DNA from: an uncultured Clostridia bacterium
GTDB lineage: Bacteria > Bacillota_A > Clostridia > TANB77 > CAG-508
Assembly (NCBI GenBank): GCA_947628335.1
Contig: CANQZT010000017.1
Location: forward strand, 1 to 14,191
Reading direction: 5' to 3'
Length of the DNA stretch: 14,191 nt
Shown: piece after piece, positions 6,734 to 14,191 of the stretch
Layout of the letters: every line of letters begins with the position of its first letter
Position numbering within the stretch: the stretch's first letter is position 1
Program-made: the position numbers and the translations under genes
The notes under the pieces: model-generated
What the model was told of the DNA's origin: nothing
What the model saw: only the letters and a program-made list of their open reading frames with translations
Database searches by the model: none

Positions 6734-7954
6734 ATGAATATTATGCTTGTAAATACATTCTATTATCCTAATATGATAGGAGGAACTGAACATAGTATAA
6801 AATTATTAGCAGAAGGATTGGTAAGAAATGGAAATAATGTAGCAATATATACAATAGATTCAAAAGGTAATGGTATAGAGAAAGAAAATATAAATGGTGT
6901 TTGTGTTTATAGAAGTACAGGGGGAAAGTTTAATTTAAAAGCTAGACAAGAAAATACAAGAAACTATTATATAAAAATAAAAAATATATTAGTAGAAATG
7001 AATAACAGAAGTATAAGGGCTGAATTTAACAATGTAATTAAAGAATTTAGACCTGATATAATTCATACTAATAACTTATATGGAATTTCGGCAATTGTAT
7101 GGGAAATAGCTAATAAAAATAATATACCAATTGTTCATACCATAAGAGATTATTGGATATTAAATCCAATAGAAAATGAAAAAAATAATTATAATTTGAT
7201 TGAGAAGTTGAGAATAAAAATTCAACATAAAATATATGGAAGAAAATCTAAGCTTGTAAATTATGTAACTTCACCATCAAAGTTTACATTAAATAGGCTA
7301 ATAGATGAAAAATATTTTATGATGACAAAAAGAAAAGTTGTTTATAATGCTATTAACTTAGATATAAAAGAAACAAAAAAATACATAGCAACAAGAAGGA
7401 AAAAGAAAAATAGTGAAATTAATTTTATATTTGTAGGAGCTCTAACAAAAAACAAAGGAATAGATATGCTTCTTAAAGCTTTTTGTAAAATTAAGGATGA
7501 AAATATTAAGCTAAATATTTTTGGAAGAGGAAATTTAGAATGGTTGGTAAAAGAATATATTCAAAAAGATAAGAGAATTAATTATTATGGTCAGGTTGAT
7601 TCTATAAAGCTAAAAGAGGAATGGTTGCATAATGATGTTGCAATTGTACCATCGATTTGGGAAGAGCCTTTTGGAAGAGTTGTAATAGAGGCTAATCAAT
7701 TTGGATTACCAGTTATAGGCTCAAATAAGGGTGGAATATTAGAAATATTAGAAAATATAAAGACAGGTGAAATCTATAGTTTTGATAATGAAGAAGAATT
7801 AAAGAATAAAATATTAAAATTTTCTAACCTAGAGGTAGTAAAAGATTATTATGATAATATAGAAAAAAATATAGATCAATATTCGATTAATATACAAGTT
7901 AGTGAATTTTTGACAATATACAAAAGTAGTTTAAGAAATAATAAAAATGATTAA
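6734..7954 (+). CDS. GT4 glycosyltransferase, ExpE7/PimA-like branch
   Basis: A 406-residue GT-B glycosyltransferase. The N terminus MNIMLVNTFYYPNMIGGTEH shows the glycine-rich GGxE loop of GT4 enzymes, followed by SIKLLAEGLVRNGNNVAIYT. IVHTIRDYW in the first domain and VGALTKNKGIDMLLKAF at the domain junction are typical of the branch. EX7E is E311 to E319 in EEPFGRVVIEA, followed by GLPVIGSNKGG. AGGAG at 6722-6726 overlaps the TAG of the preceding gene, so the two are closely coupled. It presumably adds one sugar of the repeat unit at the cytoplasmic face of the membrane; donor and linkage cannot be assigned. Confidence 0.9.
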   Translation: MNIMLVNTFYYPNMIGGTEHSIKLLAEGLVRNGNNVAIYTIDSKGNGIEKENINGVCVYRSTGGKFNLKARQENTRNYYIKIKNILVEMNNRSIRAEFNNVIKEFRPDIIHTNNLYGISAIVWEIANKNNIPIVHTIRDYWILNPIENEKNNYNLIEKLRIKIQHKIYGRKSKLVNYVTSPSKFTLNRLIDEKYFMMTKRKVVYNAINLDIKETKKYIATRRKKKNSEINFIFVGALTKNKGIDMLLKAFCKIKDENIKLNIFGRGNLEWLVKEYIQKDKRINYYGQVDSIKLKEEWLHNDVAIVPSIWEEPFGRVVIEANQFGLPVIGSNKGGILEILENIKTGEIYSFDNEEELKNKILKFSNLEVVKDYYDNIEKNIDQYSINIQVSEFLTIYKSSLRNNKND

Positions 7955-7975
7955 AGTAAAAAATGGAGAAACATT

Positions 7976-8920
7976 ATGGAAAAAGAGTTGATAAGTATAA
8001 TTATACCAATATATAACAGAGATATAAAACTGTTAAATAGAGCAATTGATAGTATAAAATGTCAAACATATTCTAAATACGAAATAATTGTGGTAGATGA
8101 TAATGATGTACATACTAAAAATCATGAAGAAATAAAAGCTTATGAAGAAGAGATAAAAAAGGAAATACCAATTAAATTTATATATCACAATATTAATAAA
8201 GGAGCTAATGCTGCACGAAATACAGGAATTAACAATTCGAAAGGAGAATTATTAGCTTTTTTAGATAGTGATGATGTGTGGAATGAGAATTATTTAGAAG
8301 AAATGCACTTAGAAATAAATAAGGGAAATAATGTAGGAGCTTGTTATTCAGGATATTGGATTATTAATGATAAGAAAAAAATTAAAGTAAATTGCAATGG
8401 GAAAAAAGGAAATATATTTTATAATGAAATAATATTAGATAGGGTAAGTCCGACATCGTGTGTAGTCATAAAGAAAGAATGTTTAGAAAAATCAGGTATG
8501 TTTGATGAAAAAATGCCTGCAAGACAAGATTATGATATGTGGATTAGAATTGCAAGGAATTATTCATTTACAACAATACAAAAACCACTTGTAAAAGTAT
8601 ATAGAAATGGGAATGAAAGCATAAGTTCTAGCTATACAAGAAGGATACAAGGAACTAAAATGGTATATAGCAAGATATTTAATATGTTAACTGAAGATGA
8701 ACTGAAAAAATATAAAAAGTCAATTAAATGGGGCGAATTTAAGACATATGGAGAAATATACATAGAAAATGGAATGTATAAAGAAACATGTAAATGTTTT
8801 CAAGAAGCTATTAAATATAAATTTGATATTAGAATTTTAGTAAAACTTATATTAATAAAGTTAAATTTATATACTTTTTTAAAGAATGTAAATTTAACTA
8901 AAATATGGAGAAGAAGGTGA
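7976..8920 (+). CDS. GT2 glycosyltransferase
   Basis: A 314-residue GT-A fold, inverting family 2 glycosyltransferase. The N-terminal strand ISIIIPIYNRD, the VVDD nucleotide-binding turn, NKGANAARNTGI, and the metal-binding DxD in FLDSDDVW (D97 to D100) are all present. A later ARQDYDMWIRIA block supplies the acceptor-side ED/QD-like motif of the family. The C-terminal 80 residues are helical and charged, without an obvious membrane segment. GGAGA at 7965-7969 precedes the ATG. The last codons overlap the ribosome binding site of ugd (AGGTGA at 8915-8920), so the two genes are tightly coupled. The sugar transferred is unknown. Confidence 0.92.
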   Translation: MEKELISIIIPIYNRDIKLLNRAIDSIKCQTYSKYEIIVVDDNDVHTKNHEEIKAYEEEIKKEIPIKFIYHNINKGANAARNTGINNSKGELLAFLDSDDVWNENYLEEMHLEINKGNNVGACYSGYWIINDKKKIKVNCNGKKGNIFYNEIILDRVSPTSCVVIKKECLEKSGMFDEKMPARQDYDMWIRIARNYSFTTIQKPLVKVYRNGNESISSSYTRRIQGTKMVYSKIFNMLTEDELKKYKKSIKWGEFKTYGEIYIENGMYKETCKCFQEAIKYKFDIRILVKLILIKLNLYTFLKNVNLTKIWRRR

Positions 8921-8924
8921 AATA

Positions 8925-10214
8925 ATGTATAATATAGCTATAGCTGGAACAGGATATGTAGGTTTAGTTTCAGGAGTTTGTTTTGCAGAAAAAGGTCAAC
9001 AAGTAATATGTGTTGATATTGATGAACAAAAAGTAAACAAAATGAAATCTGGAATATCTCCAATATATGAGGAGAAGTTACAAGAATTAATGAATAAAAA
9101 TTACAAAGAAGGTAGAATTAATTATACTACAGATTATAAAAGTGCTTATAAAGATGCTGATTTTGTTTTTATAGGAGTAGGAACGCCAGAAAAAATAGAT
9201 GGCTCAGCAAATTTGGATTATGTATATGAGGTTGCTAAGCAGATTGCTGAATCTGTAGAAAAAGATTGTGTAGTAGTAATAAAGTCTACAGTGCCAATTG
9301 GGACAAATGATAGTGTTGAACAATACATAAAAGAAAATTTAAAGCATGATGTAAAGATAGATGTTGCAAGTAATCCAGAGTTTTTATCACAGGGAACAGC
9401 AGTTAAAGATACTTTAAATGCATCAAGGATAGTAATTGGGACAGAAAATAAACAAACGGAAGAAAAAATGTTAAATTTATATAATAATTTTGATTTGCCA
9501 ATTGTAACAACTAATAGAAGAAGTGCAGAAATGATAAAGTATGCGTCTAATGATTTTTTAGCTTTAAAAGTTAGCTTTATCAACGATATTGCAAATTTGT
9601 GCGAAATAGTTGGTGCTGATATTGAAGATGTATCAAAAGGGATGAGTTATGATAAGAGAATTGGAGATAAATTTTTAAAGGCTGGTTGTGGATATGGAGG
9701 AAGTTGTTTTCCAAAAGATACAAAGGCGCTACATTTTTTGGCTCAGCAAGAAGGATATGAATTAAAAACAGTTAAATCAGCTATAGAGGTAAACAAAGAA
9801 CAAAAACTTAAACTGATAAGAAAAGCAAGAAAAAAATTCAAGACATTTAAAGGTATAAATATTGCAATATTAGGTTTGACTTTTAAAGCTGGGACAGATG
9901 ATTTAAGAGAAGCACCATCTCTTGAAAATATACCTATTTTTATAGAGGAGGGGGCAAATATAAAAGCTTATGATCCAGCAGGGATGGACAACTTTAAGAA
10001 AAAATATCCAACTCAAGTAGCATATATGAATTCACCACAAGAAGCTTTACAAAATGCAGATATTTGTTTTATATTTACAGATTGGGATGAAATAAAGAGG
10101 GTAAAACCAGAAGAATATGGAAAATTGATGAAGACACCTATAATTTATGATGGAAGAAATATATATAATTTAGATGAAATGAAAGAGTATGAATATTATT
10201 CAATTGGGAGGTAA
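8925..10214 (+). CDS. ugd: UDP-glucose 6-dehydrogenase
   Basis: This cytoplasmic enzyme oxidises UDP-glucose to UDP-glucuronate with two NAD+, supplying the acidic sugar of many capsules. The 429-residue length is standard. The N-terminal NAD-binding glycine motif is GTGYVG at 8-13. KSTVPIGT, NPEFLSQGTAV and EMIKYASNDFLALKVSF follow. The catalytic cysteine is Cys261 in GYGGSCFPKDT, and the C-terminal domain carries LTFKAGTDDLREAPS. GYGGSCFPKD favours UDP-glucose dehydrogenase over GDP-mannose dehydrogenase, although a UDP-N-acetylsugar or GDP-mannose substrate is not strictly excluded. Its presence implies a uronic acid in the polymer. AGGTGA ends 4 nt before the ATG. Confidence 0.95.
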   Translation: MYNIAIAGTGYVGLVSGVCFAEKGQQVICVDIDEQKVNKMKSGISPIYEEKLQELMNKNYKEGRINYTTDYKSAYKDADFVFIGVGTPEKIDGSANLDYVYEVAKQIAESVEKDCVVVIKSTVPIGTNDSVEQYIKENLKHDVKIDVASNPEFLSQGTAVKDTLNASRIVIGTENKQTEEKMLNLYNNFDLPIVTTNRRSAEMIKYASNDFLALKVSFINDIANLCEIVGADIEDVSKGMSYDKRIGDKFLKAGCGYGGSCFPKDTKALHFLAQQEGYELKTVKSAIEVNKEQKLKLIRKARKKFKTFKGINIAILGLTFKAGTDDLREAPSLENIPIFIEEGANIKAYDPAGMDNFKKKYPTQVAYMNSPQEALQNADICFIFTDWDEIKRVKPEEYGKLMKTPIIYDGRNIYNLDEMKEYEYYSIGR

Positions 10215-10217
10215 TGT

Positions 10218-11123
10218 ATGTTAAATTGTATATATAAATTTAGTTTTTCTATAAAAAATCAAAAAGGAATAATAATGAAAATAAAGAATAAATGGAATGT
10301 TTTATTAGGAAAAATAGTGAATTTGTATATGCCAATATATTATAAAATTTTTAAATCATCTAGTTACGGGTTAAATGAAAATGTGCGAGAAGAGAAAGTT
10401 TTAATATCTCTTACAACTATACCAAGTCGAATAACACAGTTAAAAATATGTTTAGAAACATTAATGAGACAAACTTTTAAACCTGATAAGATATTACTTT
10501 GGGTGGATGAAGAGAAATTTGATAAGGAAGAAATTGTAGATTTTCTAATGGATTACATCAAAAGAGGATTAGAGATAAAATTTTGTAAAGATATAAAAGT
10601 ACATACAAAATATTATTATGCAATGAGAGATTATAAAGATTATATAATTATAACTGTAGATGATGATTGCTATTATCCAGAAAATTTGGTGAAGAATTTA
10701 ATAAATGAATATAAAAAAGATAAAAATTCAGTTATTTGTTATAGAGCACATAAAATTACGTTAAATGAAGAAGGAAAAATAAATAAATATTTAGATTGGA
10801 TTTGGTGCTCTCCTGGAATGAAAGAAGGAAGACTTTTACTGCCTACGGGTGTTGGAGGTGTGTTATATCCAATCAACATTTTTGGAGAGGAAGTATTTAA
10901 TAAGGAGTTATTCCTGAATTTATGTAGTCAACAAGATGATTTATGGCTTAAAATTATGGAATTAATATATAATATAAATATTAGAAAGGTGAATTTATAT
11001 ACTAAGGACTGGTTTATTGTAAAAGGAACTCAAAATGTTCGATTAAGCTGTGGTAATGTAGATAATGGAAAAAATGATGAATCTATGGATAAACTTATTA
11101 AACATTATAAAATAAAAATGTAA
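10218..11123 (+). CDS. DxD glycosyltransferase, GT2-like
   Basis: A protein of up to 301 residues that resembles small capsule-cluster glycosyltransferases with the block KVLISLTTIPSRITQL followed by LETLMRQTFKPDKILLW. A DxD-type metal site is visible in TVDDDCYYP (D148 to D150), and a later SQQDDLWLKI block resembles the acceptor-side motif of the superfamily. Two starts are possible: the ATG at 10218, with GGGAGG at 10206-10211, or the ATG at 10275, with AAGGA at 10264-10268. The conserved domain begins only at about residue 61, so homology does not decide. I kept the first because its ribosome binding site is stronger and it follows ugd by three bases. Substrate unknown. Confidence 0.8.
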   Translation: MLNCIYKFSFSIKNQKGIIMKIKNKWNVLLGKIVNLYMPIYYKIFKSSSYGLNENVREEKVLISLTTIPSRITQLKICLETLMRQTFKPDKILLWVDEEKFDKEEIVDFLMDYIKRGLEIKFCKDIKVHTKYYYAMRDYKDYIIITVDDDCYYPENLVKNLINEYKKDKNSVICYRAHKITLNEEGKINKYLDWIWCSPGMKEGRLLLPTGVGGVLYPINIFGEEVFNKELFLNLCSQQDDLWLKIMELIYNINIRKVNLYTKDWFIVKGTQNVRLSCGNVDNGKNDESMDKLIKHYKIKM

Positions 11124-11133
11124 AAGATAAATT

Positions 11134-11139
11134 AGGTGA
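11134..11139 (+). promoter_or_regulatory. Ribosome binding site deciding the start at 11145
   Basis: AGGTGA lies 5 nt before the ATG at 11145. Longer starts at the GTG at 11136 or the ATG at 11139 overlap it and are unlikely. Confidence 0.55.
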
Positions 11140-11144
11140 TGAAT

Positions 11145-12212
11145 ATGAAAAACAAGATAATGTTATATCCTTGTAAACAATCTAAGTATAATCTATATAT
11201 AAATAACCTATATAAAACAATTTGCAATGAGTATGAAGTTATATCATATGATGAGATAAAAAAAGGATTAAGAGAAATGTTATCAGCTGATGTGTATCAT
11301 TTGAACTGGTATGAAAATATATCAAATGATAATAAATTAAAAATGCAATTAACATTATTTAAAAGGAAAATATTTATATATATTCTTAAGTTTTTTAAGA
11401 AAAAAATAGTATGGACTGTTCATAATAATTTACCTCATGAGTTAAATGAAAAAGTAAATATAAAAAAATTTATTAAATTTATTGCTAAAAAGTCAGACAA
11501 AATTCATATTATGTGTAAAGAAACATTAAACAATGATTATATAAAGAAATATAAAGAAAAGATTGTATTAATACCACATGGTGATTATATTAATAATTAT
11601 GGGCATTTGGGTATTGATATTAAACAAAAGTACAAAATAGAAAGAAATAAGAAAATTATTCTTTTTTCAGGAATGATTAGGAAATATAAAAATATAGAAT
11701 TATTATTGGAGGCATTTGAAAAATCTGAACTGGAGAAATCAAATTTTGTATTATTGATTTGTGGATTATGTTCAGACGAAAACTACAAAGTTGAACTAAC
11801 AAATATGAAGCATAATGAAAATATAAAAATGAATTTCAACTTTATAAGGAATGAAGAAATGGCAGACTATTTGGAACAATGCGAAATATTAGTAGCACCG
11901 TATGATAAAACAAGTTCGTTGAATTCTGGGACATTAATTATGGCAATGTCATACAAAAAAAGCTTTATATGTCCATTAATAGGTGCAGTAAAAGATATTG
12001 AAAAATATGATGAAATATTATATACATATGATTATGACAAGAATGAAGATCATCTAGAAAAATTGATAGAAACATTAAAAAAAGTTGGTCAAGATGTATC
12101 TATGGATAATAGTGTTCTAAAGAAAAAAGGAAAATTGGCATATGAGTACATAAAAAATAATCAAACTTGGGAAATAAGAAAAAACGATTGGATAAATTTA
12201 TATAAATTTTAA
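11145..12212 (+). CDS. GT4/GT1-type glycosyltransferase
   Basis: A 355-residue protein with the two-domain layout of a GT-B glycosyltransferase. The first domain contains YHLNWYENI and KIVWTVHNNLPHE, which resemble the HLNW and TVHN segments of polysaccharide GT4 enzymes. The second domain opens with ILFSGMIRKYKNIELLLEAFE, and its C-terminal part holds APYDKTSSLNSGTLIMAMSY, which takes the place of the usual EX7E region. A glutamate pair of the classic motif is not evident, so this is a divergent branch. The ATG at 11145 is chosen because AGGTGA at 11134-11139 lies 5 nt upstream; a GTG at 11136 overlaps that site. Donor and acceptor are unknown. Confidence 0.82.
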   Translation: MKNKIMLYPCKQSKYNLYINNLYKTICNEYEVISYDEIKKGLREMLSADVYHLNWYENISNDNKLKMQLTLFKRKIFIYILKFFKKKIVWTVHNNLPHELNEKVNIKKFIKFIAKKSDKIHIMCKETLNNDYIKKYKEKIVLIPHGDYINNYGHLGIDIKQKYKIERNKKIILFSGMIRKYKNIELLLEAFEKSELEKSNFVLLICGLCSDENYKVELTNMKHNENIKMNFNFIRNEEMADYLEQCEILVAPYDKTSSLNSGTLIMAMSYKKSFICPLIGAVKDIEKYDEILYTYDYDKNEDHLEKLIETLKKVGQDVSMDNSVLKKKGKLAYEYIKNNQTWEIRKNDWINLYKF

Positions 12213-12224
12213 GTAATTTATAAG

Positions 12225-12250
12225 AAAGGAGAGGCTGATTAATTTATCAG
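12225..12250 (+). promoter_or_regulatory. Distant ribosome binding site and small hairpin ahead of the flippase
   Basis: The only good Shine-Dalgarno sequence before the flippase, AAAGGAGAGG at 12225-12234, lies 25 nt upstream of the ATG at 12260, much further than elsewhere in this operon. Between them CTGAT (12235-12239) can pair with ATCAG (12246-12250) around a 6-nt loop. Folding would bring the site to about 9 nt from the ATG. The stem is only 5 bp, so the effect is uncertain. No ATG, GTG or TTG start in frame lies nearer the site, since TGA at 12236-12238 closes the frame upstream. Confidence 0.45.
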
Positions 12251-12259
12251 CAGATAAAA

Positions 12260-13810
12260 ATGAGAACAACAAATGCAATGAAAAATGCAAGTATTTCACT
12301 AATATATTACTTTATTAATACTTTTTTTGCATTTTTATCAAAAAGTTTGTTAATAAAGTATATTGGTATTGAATATTCTGGTTTGAATTCGTTACTTACA
12401 AATGTTATAGGTATGTTAAATATTGCAGAATTAGGGTTATCATCTGCTGTTGGTTACACATTATATAAACCATTAATAGAAAATGACTACAAAAGAATAA
12501 ATGAAATTTTATGCTTATATAAATACTTATATAGAATTGTAGCAAGTGTAGTTTTTATATTTGGTCTATTTATAACTGTTTTTATTAATTTTTTTGTAAA
12601 TTCAACTATAAATATAGGTGAAGTTCGAATTGTATTTTTATTATATCTATTGGCAACAGTAGTATCGTATTTACTAACTTTTTTGAATGTTTTACCAATT
12701 GCAGATCAAAAAAATTATTTAGTAGTTACTATACAAAACAATGGAAAAATATTTAAGAATATTTTACAAATAATTTCAATTGCTATAACTAGAAATTATT
12801 ATGTATGGCTTATTATTGAGATATTGGCTAGTATTGTTATTTATGCATATACTAATTATATAATAAGAAAGAAGTATCCATTATATAAAAAAGATAATTC
12901 AAACAGCTTTAGAGATTTGATAAAAAAATATCATGATATAGTAAAAAAAGCAAAGAACTTATTCTTTCATAAAATAGGAGGATTATTTGTATACCAAACG
13001 GATAACATTCTAATATCATACTTTGGAACATTAACTGATGTTGGAATTTATACAAATTATATACTAATATATAATTTGTTAACAGGTGTAGTTGATCAAG
13101 CTTTTATGGGAATAACGGCATCAATAGGAAATTATATAATAGAAAAGGAAAATAAAGATACATATTGCGTTTGGAAAGAAATGTATATTATAATTGTTTT
13201 TATTACTACTATATTTTGTTTTTTATTTTACAAATTAGCAACGCCTTTTGTTTCAGTTGTATTTGGAAAAGAGTATATACTTTCTAATATTATAGTATTG
13301 GGAATAGCATTTAACATAATGTTTAAAATTGTAAAAGCTCCTATAGATAAATTTAAAGAAGCTTATGGAATCTTTTGGGATACAAAAGCTCCAGTAATTG
13401 AAGCAATAATCAATTTTGTTTTTTCTGTTATTTTAGGAAAACAAATAGGAATATTAGGTGTGGTATTAGGAACAATTATAAGTAACATATTTATTACTAT
13501 AATATGGAAACCATATGTACTTTTCAAATATGGTTTCAAGAAAAATTATATTGAGTATTACAAAGTAAACATACCATATATTTTAATTGCAATAGTTGCA
13601 ATAATATTATCAAATATATTGATTAGTATTGTTAATATATCACAAGAAATTGATATAATTGGATTAATAAAAATGTTTATAATTTATGGAATAATATCAG
13701 TTCTGATTATTACTATATGTTTTTGTCTAGACAAAGATTTTAGAACAACGATTTGTAAATATTTTGAGGTTATAAAAAATGTAGTTGAAAAAAAGTTAAA
13801 GAAAAATTAA
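12260..13810 (+). CDS. Wzx-like polysaccharide flippase (MOP superfamily)
   Basis: A 516-residue polytopic membrane protein with roughly a dozen or more hydrophobic segments. It is consistent with a MOP-superfamily oligosaccharide-lipid flippase that moves undecaprenyl-pyrophosphate repeat units across the membrane. The N-terminal part has the arrangement typical of these proteins: a first helix, then KYIGIEYSGLNSLLTNVIG and MLNIAELGLSSAVGY. This matches the pattern KxxGxxxxGLxxL followed by a helix with an ELGLxxA turn. A later segment, YQTDNILISYFG, corresponds to the second-half helix with the conserved TDN. Being last in the run and beside a polymerase and glycosyltransferases supports the assignment. 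The C terminus is basic and ends at a TAA shortly before the terminator. Confidence 0.9.
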   Translation: MRTTNAMKNASISLIYYFINTFFAFLSKSLLIKYIGIEYSGLNSLLTNVIGMLNIAELGLSSAVGYTLYKPLIENDYKRINEILCLYKYLYRIVASVVFIFGLFITVFINFFVNSTINIGEVRIVFLLYLLATVVSYLLTFLNVLPIADQKNYLVVTIQNNGKIFKNILQIISIAITRNYYVWLIIEILASIVIYAYTNYIIRKKYPLYKKDNSNSFRDLIKKYHDIVKKAKNLFFHKIGGLFVYQTDNILISYFGTLTDVGIYTNYILIYNLLTGVVDQAFMGITASIGNYIIEKENKDTYCVWKEMYIIIVFITTIFCFLFYKLATPFVSVVFGKEYILSNIIVLGIAFNIMFKIVKAPIDKFKEAYGIFWDTKAPVIEAIINFVFSVILGKQIGILGVVLGTIISNIFITIIWKPYVLFKYGFKKNYIEYYKVNIPYILIAIVAIILSNILISIVNISQEIDIIGLIKMFIIYGIISVLIITICFCLDKDFRTTICKYFEVIKNVVEKKLKKN

Positions 13811-13880
13811 TATAATATTGATAAAAGACAAACTATATAAATATTTAATTTTCCAACAGAAAAATAAAAGATTATAAAAT

Positions 13881-13904
13881 GGGGCTATAAAAAGTCCCTT
13901 TTTT
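13881..13904 (+). terminator. Rho-independent terminator closing the operon
   Basis: GGGGCT (13881-13886) pairs with AGTCCC (13893-13898), including one G-T wobble, around a 6-nt loop, followed by six T residues. It lies 71 nt after the flippase stop. The same hairpin lies 12 nt beyond the stop of the convergent minus-strand gene, where the T tract is poorer, so it may also serve that gene. The 13811-13880 stretch before it shows no gene. Confidence 0.8.
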
Positions 13905-13909
13905 GAGAT

Positions 13910-14191
13910 TTATAAAACTTTTTCTTCTAAGATTTCAATACGTATGTCGTGGTTTTCGATTTTTGAATCATGATGATCCATTTTTTGTGTCATAGATTTT
14001 AGAGTATCCTGAATCATAGCTACATATTCTAATAACATGTCAACTTTTCGACCTAATTCATATTCCATAACAGTTACAGTGTTTCCTAATGAATCAATTT
14101 TTTCTGAATGAATATCTAAAGTTTTTTCATGTTTATTTAGTATTTTAGTATGTTCGTTTAATGTTTTAGTATGCTCATTTAGTATTTTAGT
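13910..14191 (-). CDS. Coiled-coil heptad-repeat protein, partial (C-terminal end)
   Basis: The minus strand is open from the window edge (14191) to a TAA at 13910-13912, giving 93 residues with no start in view, so this is the C-terminal part of a longer protein. It begins with seven-residue repeats (TKILNEH, TKTLNEH, TKILNKH, EKTLDIH), continues SEKIDSLGNTVTVMEYELG, and ends in MDHHDSKIENHDIRIEILEE. Hydrophobic residues recur at heptad spacing almost throughout, so a long parallel coiled coil is likely. I see no catalytic motif, signal or membrane helix in the visible part. I do not recognise the family. It is convergent with the polysaccharide run and separated from it by the terminator, so it is probably not part of that pathway. 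Confidence 0.7.
   Translation of the reverse strand, partial: TKILNEHTKTLNEHTKILNKHEKTLDIHSEKIDSLGNTVTVMEYELGRKVDMLLEYVAMIQDTLKSMTQKMDHHDSKIENHDIRIEILEEKVL
14128..14191 (-). repeat. 21-bp tandem repeat encoding heptads
   Basis: Three imperfect 21-bp units occupy 14128-14148, 14149-14169 and 14170-14190 and run on past the window edge. Read on the minus strand each encodes one coiled-coil heptad of the form TKxLNxH. The unit length is a multiple of three, so copy-number change would keep the frame. Confidence 0.75.

Noticed and set aside
14128..14190. CRISPR-like array at the window end
   Set aside because: The repeats are 21 bp, directly adjacent without spacers, and encode coiled-coil heptads in an open frame.

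Overview
This window is very AT-rich (roughly a quarter G+C by eye). Its genes are tightly packed and preceded by strong AGGAGG- or AGGTGA-type ribosome binding sites. It looks like a low-GC Bacillota (Firmicutes), probably a Clostridia-type anaerobe, though the sequence alone does not fix the lineage. TAA, TAG and TGA all act as stops and Trp is TGG, so this is not a UGA=Trp mollicute.

Layout. Positions 20-13810 hold one co-directional (+) operon-like run for a surface polysaccharide (capsule/exopolysaccharide) of the Wzx/Wzy type. In order: a VanZ-family membrane protein; a polyprenyl-phosphate sugar-1-phosphate transferase; mannose-1-phosphate guanylyltransferase (manC); a WbaZ-like GT4; a second GT4; a Wzy-like polymerase joined in frame to a third GT4; a fourth GT4; a GT2; UDP-glucose 6-dehydrogenase (ugd); a small DxD glycosyltransferase; a further GT4/GT1-like enzyme; and a Wzx-like flippase. 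A terminator at 13881-13904 closes the run. Beyond it, on the minus strand, lies the C-terminal part of a heptad-repeat coiled-coil protein that runs off the window. The inferred pathway is as follows: the sugar transferase loads the first sugar phosphate on undecaprenyl phosphate, the glycosyltransferases extend it using GDP-mannose (ManC) and UDP-glucuronate (Ugd) among other donors, Wzx flips it and Wzy polymerises it.

Main observation. Three genes (manC, the WbaZ-like GT4 and the polymerase) are each broken by a single +1 frameshift. In all three the break coincides with an in-frame CGG codon followed by A (CGGA at 1777, 3129 and 5109). Skipping the C and reading GGA (Gly) restores the full-length family protein each time. 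I scanned every CGG on the + strand. These three are the only CGGs in frame in any gene; the 13 others are all out of frame, three of them also CGGA, and the reading frame is intact at each. This suggests that CGG is not read as an ordinary arginine codon here and that N-CGG-A is a +1 frameshift (or quadruplet-decoded) site, rather than three unrelated mutations. Motif-specific sequencing error is the main competing explanation and must be excluded.
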